Positions 1-9,961 of a DNA stretch of 64,000 nt are shown here, piece by piece. A program made the position numbers and the translations under genes. Numbering within the stretch: the stretch's first letter is position 1; each line of letters starts with the position of its first letter. This stretch comes from an uncultured Tenacibaculum sp. (GTDB lineage Bacteria > Bacteroidota > Bacteroidia > Flavobacteriales > Flavobacteriaceae). The notes under the pieces are model-generated. The model was not told the origin of the DNA. It searched no databases and saw only the letters and a program-made list of their open reading frames with translations. The stretch spans positions 620,001-684,000 of the forward strand of contig NZ_CANMAX010000001.1 in NCBI RefSeq assembly GCF_947495995.1, read 5' to 3'.

Positions 1-2
1 TA

Positions 3-584
3 CAATGGATGCAAAAAACAGCTATAGAAAAAAATGCCGCTATAATTGGAAGTATTATTATTGAAGAAAATGATGCCTTTTTTAATCGTTTGTTGTTTGT
101 TTTTCCTTCAGGTGAAATTCAGTATTATGATAAAAAACATACGTTTACTCTAGCTAAAGAACACGAAACGTATACTTCGGGAACTCAAAAGTTAATTGTG
201 GAATACAAAGGGTGGAAAATTTGTCCGCTTATCTGTTACGATTTACGTTTTCCTGTTTGGGCTAGAAACGTAGAAGATTATGATTTACTTCTATATACTG
301 CGAGTTGGCCTAAAAAACGAATTAACGCTTGGGATGCATTATTAAAAGCTAGAGCAATTGAAAACATGAGTTTTACCATTGGTGTAAACAGAATTGGCTT
401 AGATGGCAATGATTATGAATACGTTGGTCATTCTGCTGTTTATGATTGCTTAGGGAATTGTTTGTCTGAAGAAAATAATGAGTTAGAAAATACAATTACA
501 TTGAAACTTCAAAAAAATGAACAAGAAACTGTTCGAGAAAAGCTTGGCTTTTTAAAAGACCGAGATGTATTTACAATACAATAA
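3..584 (+). CDS. Nitrilase-superfamily amidohydrolase (omega-amidase YafV-like), 5' end outside window
   Basis: The reading frame is open to the left edge, so the N-terminus lies outside the window. About 60-70 residues, including the catalytic Glu of the family, should be missing compared with the usual ~255-residue enzymes. Two landmarks of carbon-nitrogen hydrolases are visible: the lysine segment DKKHTF (about residue 43, counting from the first Met) and the nucleophile segment CPLICYDLRFP with the catalytic Cys near residue 76. YafV/Nit2-type omega-amidases hydrolyse 2-oxoglutaramate or 2-oxosuccinamate to the 2-oxoacid and ammonia in the cytoplasm. The superfamily is clear; the omega-amidase subtype is inferred from overall resemblance. 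A 21-bp gap separates it from the next gene on the same strand. Confidence 0.85.
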   Translation, partial: QWMQKTAIEKNAAIIGSIIIEENDAFFNRLLFVFPSGEIQYYDKKHTFTLAKEHETYTSGTQKLIVEYKGWKICPLICYDLRFPVWARNVEDYDLLLYTASWPKKRINAWDALLKARAIENMSFTIGVNRIGLDGNDYEYVGHSAVYDCLGNCLSEENNELENTITLKLQKNEQETVREKLGFLKDRDVFTIQ

Positions 585-605
585 TCAACCAACTATACTC
601 AAATT

Positions 606-1055
606 ATGAATAAAGAAAATTTAAACTATTTAACCGACAACGTTTTATTACAACAATTTCTAATCAATTTCATCCCTGGACTTCCTTTATTTTACGCTCT
701 TAAAACTATACTTAATGTATCAACAGGAGACGGATTTACAGCTTTCTTAATTATAATTGCTGTTTCTTGGGTATTAGGTTTAATTCTAGAAATATTATTG
801 TTTAATAAACAACATAAAATGAGGTTTGATCAAGAAAACAATATTAGCAAAACACAACTTCATTATTTGTTGATTGCTAAGTTTGCCATCGGTATCGTTT
901 TGTCTCTTACACTTGCATTAGTGGTTTTTGTTATCGGAAATGTAGATAATCCTGTTTTCGACGAAGATATTTTCTTACCTATTTTATTCAAGAGATTAAT
1001 TATAGTCATCTTATCTGTTACAGCTTGGATTCATTTCAAAAAAAAGCTTGATTAA
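606..1055 (+). CDS. Small polytopic membrane protein, unknown function
   Basis: A 149-residue protein with three to four hydrophobic helices (roughly residues 15-35, 44-66, 88-112 and 125-143) and a short Lys-rich C-terminus. No recognised family motif is visible. Its stop codon overlaps the start of the next gene by one base (TAATG), so the two are probably translationally coupled. The product is presumably an inner-membrane protein. I see no catalytic residues. Confidence 0.7.
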   Translation: MNKENLNYLTDNVLLQQFLINFIPGLPLFYALKTILNVSTGDGFTAFLIIIAVSWVLGLILEILLFNKQHKMRFDQENNISKTQLHYLLIAKFAIGIVLSLTLALVVFVIGNVDNPVFDEDIFLPILFKRLIIVILSVTAWIHFKKKLD

Positions 1056-1675
1056 TGTTACGATTATTATTCTTTATTTGTAGTCTCTTTTTAAGTCTTC
1101 AGTTTGTAAATGCTCAGGAACGTAAAATTTATTTGGGCTTAAATTATGGTAGAGCAACACAGAATAGTTTTCCGTTAAATGATCCTGATTACAGTTATGA
1201 TAATCAATATTTAAAAGTTCAGATTAACTATCCACTAACCTTTAAAGAGAACTTTAACTTTGAACTCTTAATAGAGCCAAGTGTATACTTTGCCAATCAT
1301 AAATTATTAAACGAGCAATTTGTTTTACCAACTACTGAAAACTATTTAGAGTTAAGAGAAAAATTTACTAAAAGAAGAGCTTTTGAAGAATATGCTTTAA
1401 ACATCGGAATTTTAGTTCGCTACAATGTATTTTCGAATTTTAGTTCATATTTACTTGGTAGTGTAGGTCCAATGATTTCTAATGAAGACACAGAACGTTT
1501 ACGAAGAGGGTTTGCTTTTTCCGACATCTTAGGTTTAGGTTTTTCTTGGAAACAAAAAAGAATTTTGTTTGATTTCAGATTAACTTTACGACACAATTCT
1601 AACTTAAACTTTGCTTCACCTAATAAAGGACATAACAGTTTTGGTATTGAATCTGGAATCTCTTTTCAATTATAA
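1055..1675 (+). CDS. Secreted beta-barrel-like envelope protein, unknown function
   Basis: A 206-residue protein with a typical signal peptide (residues 1-20, ending in VNAQ). It continues with alternating hydrophobic/aromatic strands and ends in a Gly-rich strand finishing ISFQL, as in small outer-membrane beta-barrels of the porin-family type common in Flavobacteria. The start is the ATG overlapping the previous stop. No specific family can be named. Genes at 606, 1055 and 1680 are packed head to tail and are probably one transcript. Confidence 0.65.
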   Translation: MLRLLFFICSLFLSLQFVNAQERKIYLGLNYGRATQNSFPLNDPDYSYDNQYLKVQINYPLTFKENFNFELLIEPSVYFANHKLLNEQFVLPTTENYLELREKFTKRRAFEEYALNIGILVRYNVFSNFSSYLLGSVGPMISNEDTERLRRGFAFSDILGLGFSWKQKRILFDFRLTLRHNSNLNFASPNKGHNSFGIESGISFQL

Positions 1676-1679
1676 TTCT

Positions 1680-2075
1680 ATGAATGATATCAGAAAATTG
1701 GTTCGAATTCAAATTGGAGTATTATTGTTATTTATTGTTTTCAAAATTGTTCGCTCCAAAATTCTATCTTCAGAAAATAACTTTATTCAAGTAGTTGGTT
1801 TATCATTACCCAATCTTTTTGAAGGTATTTTAGGTGTATTAATATTAACTGCTTTAGGATTAACTCTTACTCGAAATAAAAATATTAAGCACAATTACAT
1901 TTATATTTTAGCCATAATTTTTGCAGCTATATATGTAATTACTCAAGAATTTAAAATTCATAATTTAGGAGGCAAAAATGTATATGACAGTAATGATGTT
2001 TTGTTTTCTTTGATTGGTTTATTTATTGGAACAATAATCGTTTTTATAATTAAGCCTAAAATAGAGACTACTTAA
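1680..2075 (+). CDS. Small polytopic membrane protein, unknown function
   Basis: A longer frame begins at 1611, but its first 23 residues lie inside the previous gene. The ATG at 1680, four bases after the upstream stop, gives a clean 131-residue protein with four predicted transmembrane helices (about residues 8-24, 46-64, 70-88 and 108-125). No motif is recognised. Probably the last gene of the short envelope operon starting at 606. Confidence 0.6.
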   Translation: MNDIRKLVRIQIGVLLLFIVFKIVRSKILSSENNFIQVVGLSLPNLFEGILGVLILTALGLTLTRNKNIKHNYIYILAIIFAAIYVITQEFKIHNLGGKNVYDSNDVLFSLIGLFIGTIIVFIIKPKIETT

Positions 2076-2152
2076 AATAATATTTTCAATCTTTAAAGCA
2101 ACCTTAAGGATTATTTGTCATCTAACAGATGTAACTTAAAAATATTCAAAAC

Positions 2153-2692
2153 ATGAAAAAGTTAATTTTTCTACTTGCATTTACAACCTTCTTATGCTCT
2201 TGTGAAGATGATAACGACAATGGTGAGATTGCAACTATTCGAATAAATCATTATCAAAGTACTGCTATAGGTTTTGCGCCTCAATTTGCCTTTTTAGCTC
2301 AAGAAGGAAGTAATTTAAATACTGATACTTGGGTGAACTTTTTTCATCCTATTGAAGGATTTAACTATGAATTGGGTTATACCTATACATTAGCAGTAAA
2401 AAAAGAAACTATTGCTAATCCACCTGAAGATGGAAGCTCAACACAGTACACCTTATTAGAAGTAACTTCTAAAGAAAAAGTTAATGATGATACTACTTTT
2501 GATATTAGGCTTAAACTTGATGACATAAACTTTGTAAATACTTCTTCTGGATTTAAAATTTTAAATGCTATTACAATTAATTGCGGAGTTTTATGTCAAG
2601 AGCTGGAAAATAAATTACAAAACAACAGTGATCTTACTGGAACTTTTAAACATATAGATCAAGATACTTTTGAGTTGGTAGCTTTAAATTAA
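2153..2692 (+). CDS. Lipoprotein, unknown function
   Basis: A 179-residue protein with a lipoprotein signal: a short hydrophobic N-terminus and the lipobox LCSC, with the lipidated Cys at residue 17. An acidic linker (EDDNDNGE) follows, typical of Bacteroidota surface-exposed lipoproteins. The remainder looks like a small beta-rich domain with a Cys pair (about residues 144 and 148). No known domain is recognised. It is followed by a strong bidirectional hairpin. Confidence 0.65.
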   Translation: MKKLIFLLAFTTFLCSCEDDNDNGEIATIRINHYQSTAIGFAPQFAFLAQEGSNLNTDTWVNFFHPIEGFNYELGYTYTLAVKKETIANPPEDGSSTQYTLLEVTSKEKVNDDTTFDIRLKLDDINFVNTSSGFKILNAITINCGVLCQELENKLQNNSDLTGTFKHIDQDTFELVALN

Positions 2693-2710
2693 AAAATCGT
2701 TATAAAACAA

Positions 2711-2737
2711 AAAAGCAACCTAAATTAGGTTGCTTTT
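2711..2737. terminator. Bidirectional intrinsic terminator
   Basis: A near-perfect palindrome with arms AAAAGCAACCTAA / TTAGGTTGCTTTT, with A and T tracts on both sides. It sits between two convergent genes (lipoprotein ending at 2692 and desaturase ending at 2746). Confidence 0.85.
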
Positions 2738-2745
2738 GTATTTAT

Positions 2746-3726
2746 TTATGCTGGAATCATCCATTTAAATTTAAAATCAGTATCAGGAATTACGATACGC
2801 TCGGTAATTCTATACATTCTATCTGGTAACTTCATTAGGTAATCTCTTGCCTTTTCTGCTTCAGCTGTTAAACCAGTAATTTTATCAATCTCCCAAGCTG
2901 CATTTAACTTTCTAAGGATATCGATATAATCAAAACCAGTATAAACTCCTAAACGTTGTGCTACCGTAGAAAAATCATCAAAAAGACTTCCTTTTTCATT
3001 AAATGACTCACGTAAATGCATTGCTGGCATTACAATTTTATGCTTCATCATTTTTTCAAAAGCTAACATCATTTCACTAGGATCAATGGTGAAAATTTCC
3101 TTGACAAATGCTGAATATGCTTTATGATGTCTCATTTCATCACCCGCAATAATTTTAGACATTCTAGCTAATAATTTATGCCCTTTTTTACGTGCTATTT
3201 TCGCTACATTATTATGAGAAATATATGTAGCTAACTCTTGAAAACTTGTATATACAAAATTCTTATACGGATCGGTAGATGTACCGATATCGAAACCATC
3301 TGCAATTAAATGCTGTGTAGAAATTTCTACTTCACGCATATTTACTCTTCCAGAAAGGTATAAATACTTGTTTAACACATCTCCGTGACGGTTTTCTTCA
3401 GCAGTCCAAGCTCTTACCCATTTTGCCCAACCGTTATCAGGATCTTGTTTTACACCATCTAACTCCATTAACCAAGATTCGTACGTTGGTAAAGCTTCTT
3501 CAGTAATTGTATCACCTACTAAAACAGCCCAAAAATCGTCATCTAATTCTTTAGAAATCTCACGAATTTCTTTTACTTCTTCTAAGAAGTTGTCACTTTG
3601 AGAATCTGGCAAGAAATCTGTTGGTTGCCAAATTTTTTCGATGGGGATTAAAAAATCATCTACAAAACCATGGATTTTGCTTTCCAAGGTTTTCATCACC
3701 TCTTTTCTTATGTTATTTATTGACAT
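2746..3726 (-). CDS. Acyl-[acyl-carrier-protein] desaturase
   Basis: A 326-residue ferritin-like di-iron enzyme. The two iron-binding motifs are EENRHG (E110 to H114) and DEMRHH (E197 to H200), with additional candidate Glu ligands near residues 77 and 164, the layout of soluble stearoyl-ACP desaturases. These enzymes use O2 and reduced ferredoxin to put a cis double bond into ACP-bound saturated acyl chains. The PlsC acyltransferase gene lies 14 bp upstream on the same strand, so the pair probably forms a membrane-lipid unit. A ferredoxin and its reductase are encoded further along the window (23.2-25.8 kb). Regiospecificity cannot be read from the sequence. Confidence 0.93.
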   Translation of the reverse strand: MSINNIRKEVMKTLESKIHGFVDDFLIPIEKIWQPTDFLPDSQSDNFLEEVKEIREISKELDDDFWAVLVGDTITEEALPTYESWLMELDGVKQDPDNGWAKWVRAWTAEENRHGDVLNKYLYLSGRVNMREVEISTQHLIADGFDIGTSTDPYKNFVYTSFQELATYISHNNVAKIARKKGHKLLARMSKIIAGDEMRHHKAYSAFVKEIFTIDPSEMMLAFEKMMKHKIVMPAMHLRESFNEKGSLFDDFSTVAQRLGVYTGFDYIDILRKLNAAWEIDKITGLTAEAEKARDYLMKLPDRMYRITERIVIPDTDFKFKWMIPA

Positions 3727-3740
3727 TGATTTAGTTGTTT

Positions 3741-4472
3741 TTATTCTATAATGGCCCCTTTAACATCAGCTTCTACTCTGGCCAATAAATCATCAAATGG
3801 TAAACTGTCTATTTTTATTGGTTCGTGTGTTATTATTTTTATCGGACTTCCAATTCCTAAAGGAAACTTTCCGTACTTAAACACCTTCCAAGAATTATTA
3901 ATTGTTAATGGAACTACATAAGAATCTGGATTGTATTTTGCTAACATTTTAAGTCCGTTTGAAGCAAAACTCTTAGGTTTACCATTTCTACTTCTAGTTC
4001 CTTCAGGGAAAATCGCAGCAGACCAGTTGTTCTTATTTATTCTTTTTGCAAAGTTAATCATTTCTGTAATGGCTTGCTTTCTATCTTTTCTATCGATTAA
4101 GGCAGCTCCACCATGTTTTAAATTGAATGAAATACTCGGAATTCCTTTTCCTAGCTCTTTCTTAGAAACAAATTTTGGGCAATGTTTTCTGAAATACCAG
4201 ATAATTGGAGGGATATCAAACATACTTTGATGATTCGACACAAATATTAGAGTTTGATTCTTTGGTAATTCGTGTTTGTTTTTTACACGAACTGGCACTC
4301 CTAAAATAAGTAGTGACTTTACTAAGAACCAATTCATAATATTTACTACTTTTTGATGACCATTTTGTCCACCTAATTTCAAACCTATCCATTGTATAGG
4401 ATGAAAAATTAAAAGAAGTATAAAGAATACTAACGTAAAAATTGAAGATAAGAGATAACTTATTATTTTCAT
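3741..4472 (-). CDS. plsC: 1-acyl-sn-glycerol-3-phosphate acyltransferase (PlsC family)
   Basis: A 243-residue membrane-associated acyltransferase. The hydrophobic N-terminus (about 5-28) anchors it. The catalytic motif NHQSMFD (H81, D86) and the phosphate-binding motif FPEGTRS (155-161) are both intact. It transfers an acyl chain to lysophosphatidate to make phosphatidate. It lies directly upstream of the acyl-ACP desaturase in the same direction. Some members of the family act on other lysolipids, so the exact acceptor is inferred. Confidence 0.9.
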   Translation of the reverse strand: MKIISYLLSSIFTLVFFILLLIFHPIQWIGLKLGGQNGHQKVVNIMNWFLVKSLLILGVPVRVKNKHELPKNQTLIFVSNHQSMFDIPPIIWYFRKHCPKFVSKKELGKGIPSISFNLKHGGAALIDRKDRKQAITEMINFAKRINKNNWSAAIFPEGTRSRNGKPKSFASNGLKMLAKYNPDSYVVPLTINNSWKVFKYGKFPLGIGSPIKIITHEPIKIDSLPFDDLLARVEADVKGAIIE

Positions 4473-4487
4473 TTGTTATAAAATAAG

Positions 4488-4508
4488 ATTCCCGCTAATT
4501 GCGGGAAT
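4488..4508 (-). terminator. Hairpin between the 4518 gene and plsC
   Basis: Inverted repeat ATTCCCGC-n5-GCGGGAAT, followed on the minus strand by a T-rich stretch. It probably terminates or attenuates transcription from the 139-residue membrane-protein gene before plsC. Confidence 0.6.
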
Positions 4509-4517
4509 TAAATTGTA

Positions 4518-4937
4518 TTAAAATGGTAACCAATTTGACCACGGAATTCTGGATAAAATAAATACTAGAGCTAATCCGTAGAAAATTGAAAAAGTTTTAA
4601 ATTTTGATTCGCTTTTCACTTGCTTTTTGTGTCTAGACCAACCAATTGTAATTAATGTGATTGCTAAAATCATCATTATTGGATGCTCTATTGCTAACAA
4701 TCTGTTTGTAGCATCTACACCATTAGCTTTCATTGATTTGTACCAAGGAGACATAAAATACCACCCTAAACCTATTAATAATTGAATATGAGCAGTAATT
4801 AATGTGAATAAACCTAAGCGAAAATCTTTATGTGTAAATTCTTTTTTTTGTACTAATCCTATTACAGCATTTACAACAGCAAAAATTAATACTGCTAATG
4901 CAATGTAAGCCCAATAAGAGTGAACTGTTTTCATCAT
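4518..4937 (-). CDS. Four-helix membrane protein (often labelled cytochrome b-like in Flavobacteria)
   Basis: A 139-residue protein with four transmembrane helices (about residues 8-28, 42-64, 82-102 and 115-135). Histidines sit in or near helices (H6, H36, H50, H85). In Flavobacteria, proteins of this look are commonly annotated as cytochrome b-like, but I see no proven haem-binding pattern. Function is unknown. It stands alone between two hairpins. Confidence 0.6.
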   Translation of the reverse strand: MMKTVHSYWAYIALAVLIFAVVNAVIGLVQKKEFTHKDFRLGLFTLITAHIQLLIGLGWYFMSPWYKSMKANGVDATNRLLAIEHPIMMILAITLITIGWSRHKKQVKSESKFKTFSIFYGLALVFILSRIPWSNWLPF

Positions 4938-4986
4938 AATTAGTTAGTTTATTTATACTGTAAAAGTACTGAATTTTATGCATAAA

Positions 4987-5012
4987 AAAACCACCTCAAA
5001 TGAGGTGGTTTT
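4987..5012 (-). terminator. Intrinsic terminator of the Oar-like receptor gene
   Basis: Perfect inverted repeat AAAACCACCTCA / TGAGGTGGTTTT, 19 bp past the stop codon of the large receptor gene on the minus strand, with A/T tracts on both sides. Confidence 0.85.
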
Positions 5013-5031
5013 AAAAAATATGGTGAATATC

Positions 5032-8000
5032 TTAGTTAAAGATATATCTAAGTCCGATTTGTGCTTGCCATCTAGAAGATTGGATTCCTCTATCATCAAT
5101 TTGATCGATAGTAATAGTTCTATTTGGATCAAAATTAAATTCTGGGTTAGCAGTACCACCACCACCAGCAACTTCGATAAGGTTTACATCACTAGCAAAA
5201 TATGTTTTACCCCAGTTCTTATTTAATAAGTTTGTGAAGTTAAAGATATCAGCACTTAATTGTAATGTATGCTTTTGTCCGAAAGCGTTAACAGTGAAAT
5301 CTTGTAAGAACTTTAAGTCTACTACGTGAGAGAATCTAGCTCTATCAGCATTTCTTTCTGCGTAAGTACCTCTTCTTGTTCTTAAGTAATCATCATTTTC
5401 GATATAAGCATCTAAAGCAGCCCACTGCTCAGCAGCAGTTACAGTGTTACCATTGTCAACAAAATCAACTAAGTTAATTTCCGAAGCGTTAGCTGGTACA
5501 TAGATTAATGCGTTATCTCTTGAATCGTCATTTAATAAATCACGTCCTCCGTATACATAAGAGAAAGGTCTTCCTTGTTGACCGTTATAGAATAAACCAA
5601 TAGTAGTCTTTAAGTTTTCATTCCATTTGAAATCTGCACTAACGTTAGCAAATACTCTGTGTCCTTGGTCAAAACCAGATCTACCTAATTGTGGGTTAGC
5701 ATTCTTACCGTTTACAGTAACAATACCTCTCCATTGAGAACTGTTTTGAGATGAAGTACCATCAAAAATACTAGTAGAAGTACCGAAAGAGTAAGTAGCA
5801 GATGAATAAACATCAATGAAAGTACTCTTGAATGTATTTCTAGCTGTGAAAGATGAGTTCCAAGAACTACCAACATTAGTATTAGAAGCTAAAATGATTC
5901 TTCCGTAAGTGTTATCGATAGAACCTCTTCTGTTATAGAAAGGTCTGTTATCAGCACCAACTAAGTTTCCAACTGCATCTGGAATGTTTAAGTTTTCATA
6001 GAAAAGAGCTGATAAGTTATCGTTATATACGAAATCAGCAGATACAGAGAATCCTGCAGGTAATTTTCTATCAATAGCAAGGTTATACTTTACAACCTGT
6101 GGTAATTGGAAATCTGGAGTAATTAAATCAACATTTCCTCCTGTGAATCCTGAACCTGGAGCAACTCCGATTGGTTGAGTGTTTACATCTGGGTTGAAAG
6201 TTAATCCTGTAGCACCTTCTAAAGTTCCTTGAGTTACACCGTTATTGTTGTAGATACCTCCTGGCCATACTAATGGTAATCTAGAAACGAAGATACCCAT
6301 ACCTCCACGGATTTGAGTTTTAGAGTTTCCTCCTACATCCCAGTTAAATCCTAATCTTGGAGAAATGTATAATTGAGTGTTAATTCCTCTACCAACTCTA
6401 GCACCTTTTAAATCTTTTCCAGCAGCTTCTAATAAAGCTACAGTTCTTGTATTGAAATCGTTGTTTACAGTTCCATCTTCCCAAACTGGAATATCAAAAC
6501 GTAAACCTGCAGTAATTTTTAAGTTATCTGAAAAATCAACTTCATCTTGTACATAAAAACCAAATTGCTTAGTTCCGAATTCAGCAGCACCAGTTGAATC
6601 ATCACCAACGCTATTAGAAACTAAAGAATAATTTCTTTCAAAGTCAACTAAGTTTGTATTGTTGATAAAGTCATCAACAGAATCATAAATATAAGTACCA
6701 AAGTTAGAAGCAAAGAATAAGTTCTTTACATCAGCAAATTCGTTGTGAGTACCGATTGTAAATGTATGTCTACCATAATAAATATTGAAATTATTTGTTA
6801 TAGTTAACATATCTGTATTTAATAAGTTAGCTGTAGAGAAACGCTCTGCTCCAAACTGGATACCGTCGAAACCAAAAGTATTGATTCCGTCTCCAATTAC
6901 TACAGTTGGGAATGGATTACCAGATGGTGATCTATCATCTCTTACTCTAGTGTAACCAACTAAAAAGCTGTTTGCAATTTTATCTCCTTGGTAATTCCAC
7001 TCTAATGAACTAGAGTTTGTATTACTGATGAAGAATTCAGAACCGTTAGAAAATGCTAAATCTCTTGCACCAGAACTTCTAGTTTCTAAGTTTTCAGCCT
7101 TAACATAAGTATGCTTAAATAAAAGTTTGTTTCTATCATCGATATTCCAGTCGATCTTAGCTGTGATTTTATCACTCTTTAAAGTTCTTAAAGCATTTTC
7201 GAAACTTCCGATATCGTAGTTATACGTATTTAATACGTGATCTCTTAATCTTGTGATATCAGCAGCAGTTGAGTTACCATCATAGCTTTCAATTGCGAAT
7301 GGCTGTGGTAATTCGTCGTCTTGTCTTTCGTAGTTTACGAAGAAGAATAATTTATCTTCAATAATTGGCCCACCGATTCTTACACCATAAGTGTTAGCTG
7401 TGAACTCACCTAATTTTTGTCTTCCATTAGCTCCAACTAAATCTACTGGAGTTTTACCTGCTAAATCTTCATTTCTTGTAAAGAAGTAAGCAGACCCTTC
7501 AAATTTGTTAGTTCCTGATCTAGTTATCGCGTTGATTGCTCCACCTGTAAATCCTGATTGTCTTACATCAAATGGTGCAATGTTTACTTGGAATTGCTCG
7601 ATTGCATCGATAGAGAAAGGACTTACACCTGTTTGTCCTCCATTTGTTCCTGATCCAGCTAAACCGAATACATCGTTATTTACAGCACCATCAATATAGA
7701 TAGAGTTGTATCTGTTGTTTTGTCCACTAATAGAGATTGAGAATCCATCGTCTCCTTCACTAATTTGAGTTTGTGGTGTTAATCTTACGAAATCTGCAAC
7801 AGAACGAGAAGCAGAAGCTACAGTAGCGATCTCTCTTTTTCCAATTGTAGTTTCAGATCCAGTTTTATTACCATCAATTAAACCATCTCTTTGTGCGTTG
7901 ATTACAACCTCTTCTAATTGGTTAGAATCTTCTTTTAAAGTAAGGTTTAATTTTTTTGATTGTCCTAAAGTTAAATAGATCCCGCTGTTTTCGATAGTTT

Positions 8001-8262
8001 GAAAACCAACAAAAGAAACTGTTAACTTATATGGTCCTCCTGTTCTCATGTTAGAGATTCTGAAGAATCCATTAAAATCAGTAGAAGCTCCATACTTCGT
8101 TCCTGATGGCGTATGCACTAAAAGTACATTTGCACCAGGTAACGGCTCACCTGCGTCATCTGTAATTTTACCAGATGCAGAAGAAGATGTTACCCCCTGA
8201 CCGAATACTGCTGTTACTACAAACAGTAATGATACTAGTAATAAATTTTTGAAATTTTTCAT
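5032..8262 (-). CDS. Oar-like TonB-dependent outer-membrane receptor
   Basis: A 1,076-residue protein. Signal peptide 1-21 (ending VFGQ), then a CarboxypepD_reg-like beta-sandwich (about 28-115) containing FVGFQT, a linker NQLEEVVINAQ that resembles the region around a TonB box, a plug domain (about 125-250) and a large barrel ending in YIFN. The overall architecture and the IYIDGAVNNDVFG plug segment match Oar-type receptors, which import an unknown substrate or take part in surface properties. It is monocistronic: a terminator follows and a ~120-bp AT-rich intergenic region precedes. No SusD partner is nearby, so glycan import is less likely. Confidence 0.88.
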   Translation of the reverse strand: MKNFKNLLLVSLLFVVTAVFGQGVTSSSASGKITDDAGEPLPGANVLLVHTPSGTKYGASTDFNGFFRISNMRTGGPYKLTVSFVGFQTIENSGIYLTLGQSKKLNLTLKEDSNQLEEVVINAQRDGLIDGNKTGSETTIGKREIATVASASRSVADFVRLTPQTQISEGDDGFSISISGQNNRYNSIYIDGAVNNDVFGLAGSGTNGGQTGVSPFSIDAIEQFQVNIAPFDVRQSGFTGGAINAITRSGTNKFEGSAYFFTRNEDLAGKTPVDLVGANGRQKLGEFTANTYGVRIGGPIIEDKLFFFVNYERQDDELPQPFAIESYDGNSTAADITRLRDHVLNTYNYDIGSFENALRTLKSDKITAKIDWNIDDRNKLLFKHTYVKAENLETRSSGARDLAFSNGSEFFISNTNSSSLEWNYQGDKIANSFLVGYTRVRDDRSPSGNPFPTVVIGDGINTFGFDGIQFGAERFSTANLLNTDMLTITNNFNIYYGRHTFTIGTHNEFADVKNLFFASNFGTYIYDSVDDFINNTNLVDFERNYSLVSNSVGDDSTGAAEFGTKQFGFYVQDEVDFSDNLKITAGLRFDIPVWEDGTVNNDFNTRTVALLEAAGKDLKGARVGRGINTQLYISPRLGFNWDVGGNSKTQIRGGMGIFVSRLPLVWPGGIYNNNGVTQGTLEGATGLTFNPDVNTQPIGVAPGSGFTGGNVDLITPDFQLPQVVKYNLAIDRKLPAGFSVSADFVYNDNLSALFYENLNIPDAVGNLVGADNRPFYNRRGSIDNTYGRIILASNTNVGSSWNSSFTARNTFKSTFIDVYSSATYSFGTSTSIFDGTSSQNSSQWRGIVTVNGKNANPQLGRSGFDQGHRVFANVSADFKWNENLKTTIGLFYNGQQGRPFSYVYGGRDLLNDDSRDNALIYVPANASEINLVDFVDNGNTVTAAEQWAALDAYIENDDYLRTRRGTYAERNADRARFSHVVDLKFLQDFTVNAFGQKHTLQLSADIFNFTNLLNKNWGKTYFASDVNLIEVAGGGGTANPEFNFDPNRTITIDQIDDRGIQSSRWQAQIGLRYIFN

Positions 8263-8385
8263 TGTCCTTTATATAATGTATTAAAACGAAGCAAAATTCA
8301 CTCTTTTTAATATCTCCAATATTAAATAAATGTTAACTTTTTTAACGAAGCATTAATATTTTTTAGTTTTTTTTTGGATTTGGAG

Positions 8386-9954
8386 TTAGTTTTTTAAGAT
8401 TTTTTTAGCTAATTCTTTCCCTAACTCCACCCCAAATTGATCGTAAGAGTATATGTTCCAGACAATTCCTTGCACAAAAATCTTGTGCTCATATAACGAC
8501 ACCAACTTTCCTAAAGATTTTGGCGTTAATTTTTCAAATAAGATTCCGTTACTCGGTCTGTTTCCAGAGAATACTTTATACGGTAATAATACGTTGATTT
8601 TATCCATATCACCTGAAGATTTCAACTCTAAGTGTACTTCTTCTTTTGTTTTTCCGAAAGCTAAAGCTTCCATTTGGGCAGTATAATTAGCCATTAACTT
8701 ATTATGATGATCTTCTAAACCATGTAACGATTGTTTATAACCGATAAAGTCTGTTGGTATTAATTTGGTTCCTTGGTGTACTAATTGCATAAAAGCATGT
8801 TGCATATTAGTTCCTGTACTTCCCCAAACTATTGTTCCTGTTTGATACGTAATTTCATTTCCATCTCGATCTACACCTTTTCCGTTACTTTCCATAACAG
8901 CTTGTTGTAAGTATGCTGGAAGCTTCGATAAATATTGTGTGTAAGGTAAGATTGCTTCTGTTTCTGCTTCATAGAAGTTATTATACCAAACACTTAATAA
9001 CGCTAAAACAACTGGAATATTTTGATCGAAATCTGCAGTTCTGAAATGAACATCCATCTCTTCAGCTCCATTTAATAACTCTCTAAAATTATCAAAACCG
9101 ACTGCTAAGCTAATTGATAATCCAACAGCAGACCATAGAGAAAATCTTCCTCCTACCCAATTCCACATTGGGAATACATTATTTTTATCGATACCGAAAT
9201 CGTAAACAGCGTCTAAATTTGTAGATACTGCAACGAAATGTTTTGCCACATCGAAAATTGAACCTGATTTTAAGAACCAATTCTTGATCGTGTTTGCATT
9301 ACTTATAGTTTCTTGTGTGGTAAATGTTTTAGAAACAATTACAAAAAGAGTTGTTTCTGGATTTAAATTCTTTAGAACCTCAGAAACGTGATCTCCATCA
9401 ACATTAGAAACAAAATGAGTATTTAACTTATTCTTGTAGAATTGTAAACTTTCTACAATCATATCTGGACCTAAATCTGAACCACCAATACCAATATTAA
9501 CTACATCTGTAATTGATTTACCAGTATATCCTTTCCATTTACCAGAAATTACTTTATTACTAAAAGCTCTAATTTTTCTTAAAGCTGTTTGAACTTTTGG
9601 CTTAATATCTTTCCCGTCTACTAAAACAGGCTCTTCAGAAGTACTTCTTAAAGCTGTATGAAGTACAGCTCTTCCTTCAGTAACATTAATCTTTTCTCCT
9701 GAAAAATATTTTTCGATTGCATCTTTTAACTCTACTTCATTAGCTAATTCAACTAATAAATCTAACGTTTCTTGAGTTATTCTGTTTTTAGAAAAGTCTA
9801 CTTCTAAATCGTCAAAAGTTATTGTAAAGTTTTCTTTTCTATTCACTTCGTTTCTGAACTGCTCTTTTAAAACTAGATTTTTAGATGCTTCAAAGTGAGT
9901 TGTTAGTTTTTTCCAAGTTTCAGTTTGCGTTGGATTGTAGTTTTTCAAAGCCAT
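8386..9954 (-). CDS. pgi: Glucose-6-phosphate isomerase
   Basis: A 522-residue protein of normal family length. It contains the sugar-phosphate isomerase segment GIGGSDLG (about 155-162), the signature around [11 protein letters not shown] with the catalytic Glu, and the [11 protein letters not shown] segment with the active-site His. It interconverts glucose-6-phosphate and fructose-6-phosphate in glycolysis and gluconeogenesis. It is seven bases downstream of the M23 peptidase gene on the same strand and probably shares its transcript; that order is common in Flavobacteria. Confidence 0.96.
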   Translation of the reverse strand: MALKNYNPTQTETWKKLTTHFEASKNLVLKEQFRNEVNRKENFTITFDDLEVDFSKNRITQETLDLLVELANEVELKDAIEKYFSGEKINVTEGRAVLHTALRSTSEEPVLVDGKDIKPKVQTALRKIRAFSNKVISGKWKGYTGKSITDVVNIGIGGSDLGPDMIVESLQFYKNKLNTHFVSNVDGDHVSEVLKNLNPETTLFVIVSKTFTTQETISNANTIKNWFLKSGSIFDVAKHFVAVSTNLDAVYDFGIDKNNVFPMWNWVGGRFSLWSAVGLSISLAVGFDNFRELLNGAEEMDVHFRTADFDQNIPVVLALLSVWYNNFYEAETEAILPYTQYLSKLPAYLQQAVMESNGKGVDRDGNEITYQTGTIVWGSTGTNMQHAFMQLVHQGTKLIPTDFIGYKQSLHGLEDHHNKLMANYTAQMEALAFGKTKEEVHLELKSSGDMDKINVLLPYKVFSGNRPSNGILFEKLTPKSLGKLVSLYEHKIFVQGIVWNIYSYDQFGVELGKELAKKILKN

Positions 9955-9961
9955 GGATAGG

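Noticed and set aside
3931..4230. Plus-strand frame inside plsC
   Set aside because: It lies wholly antisense to the conserved catalytic motifs of PlsC and has no independent support.
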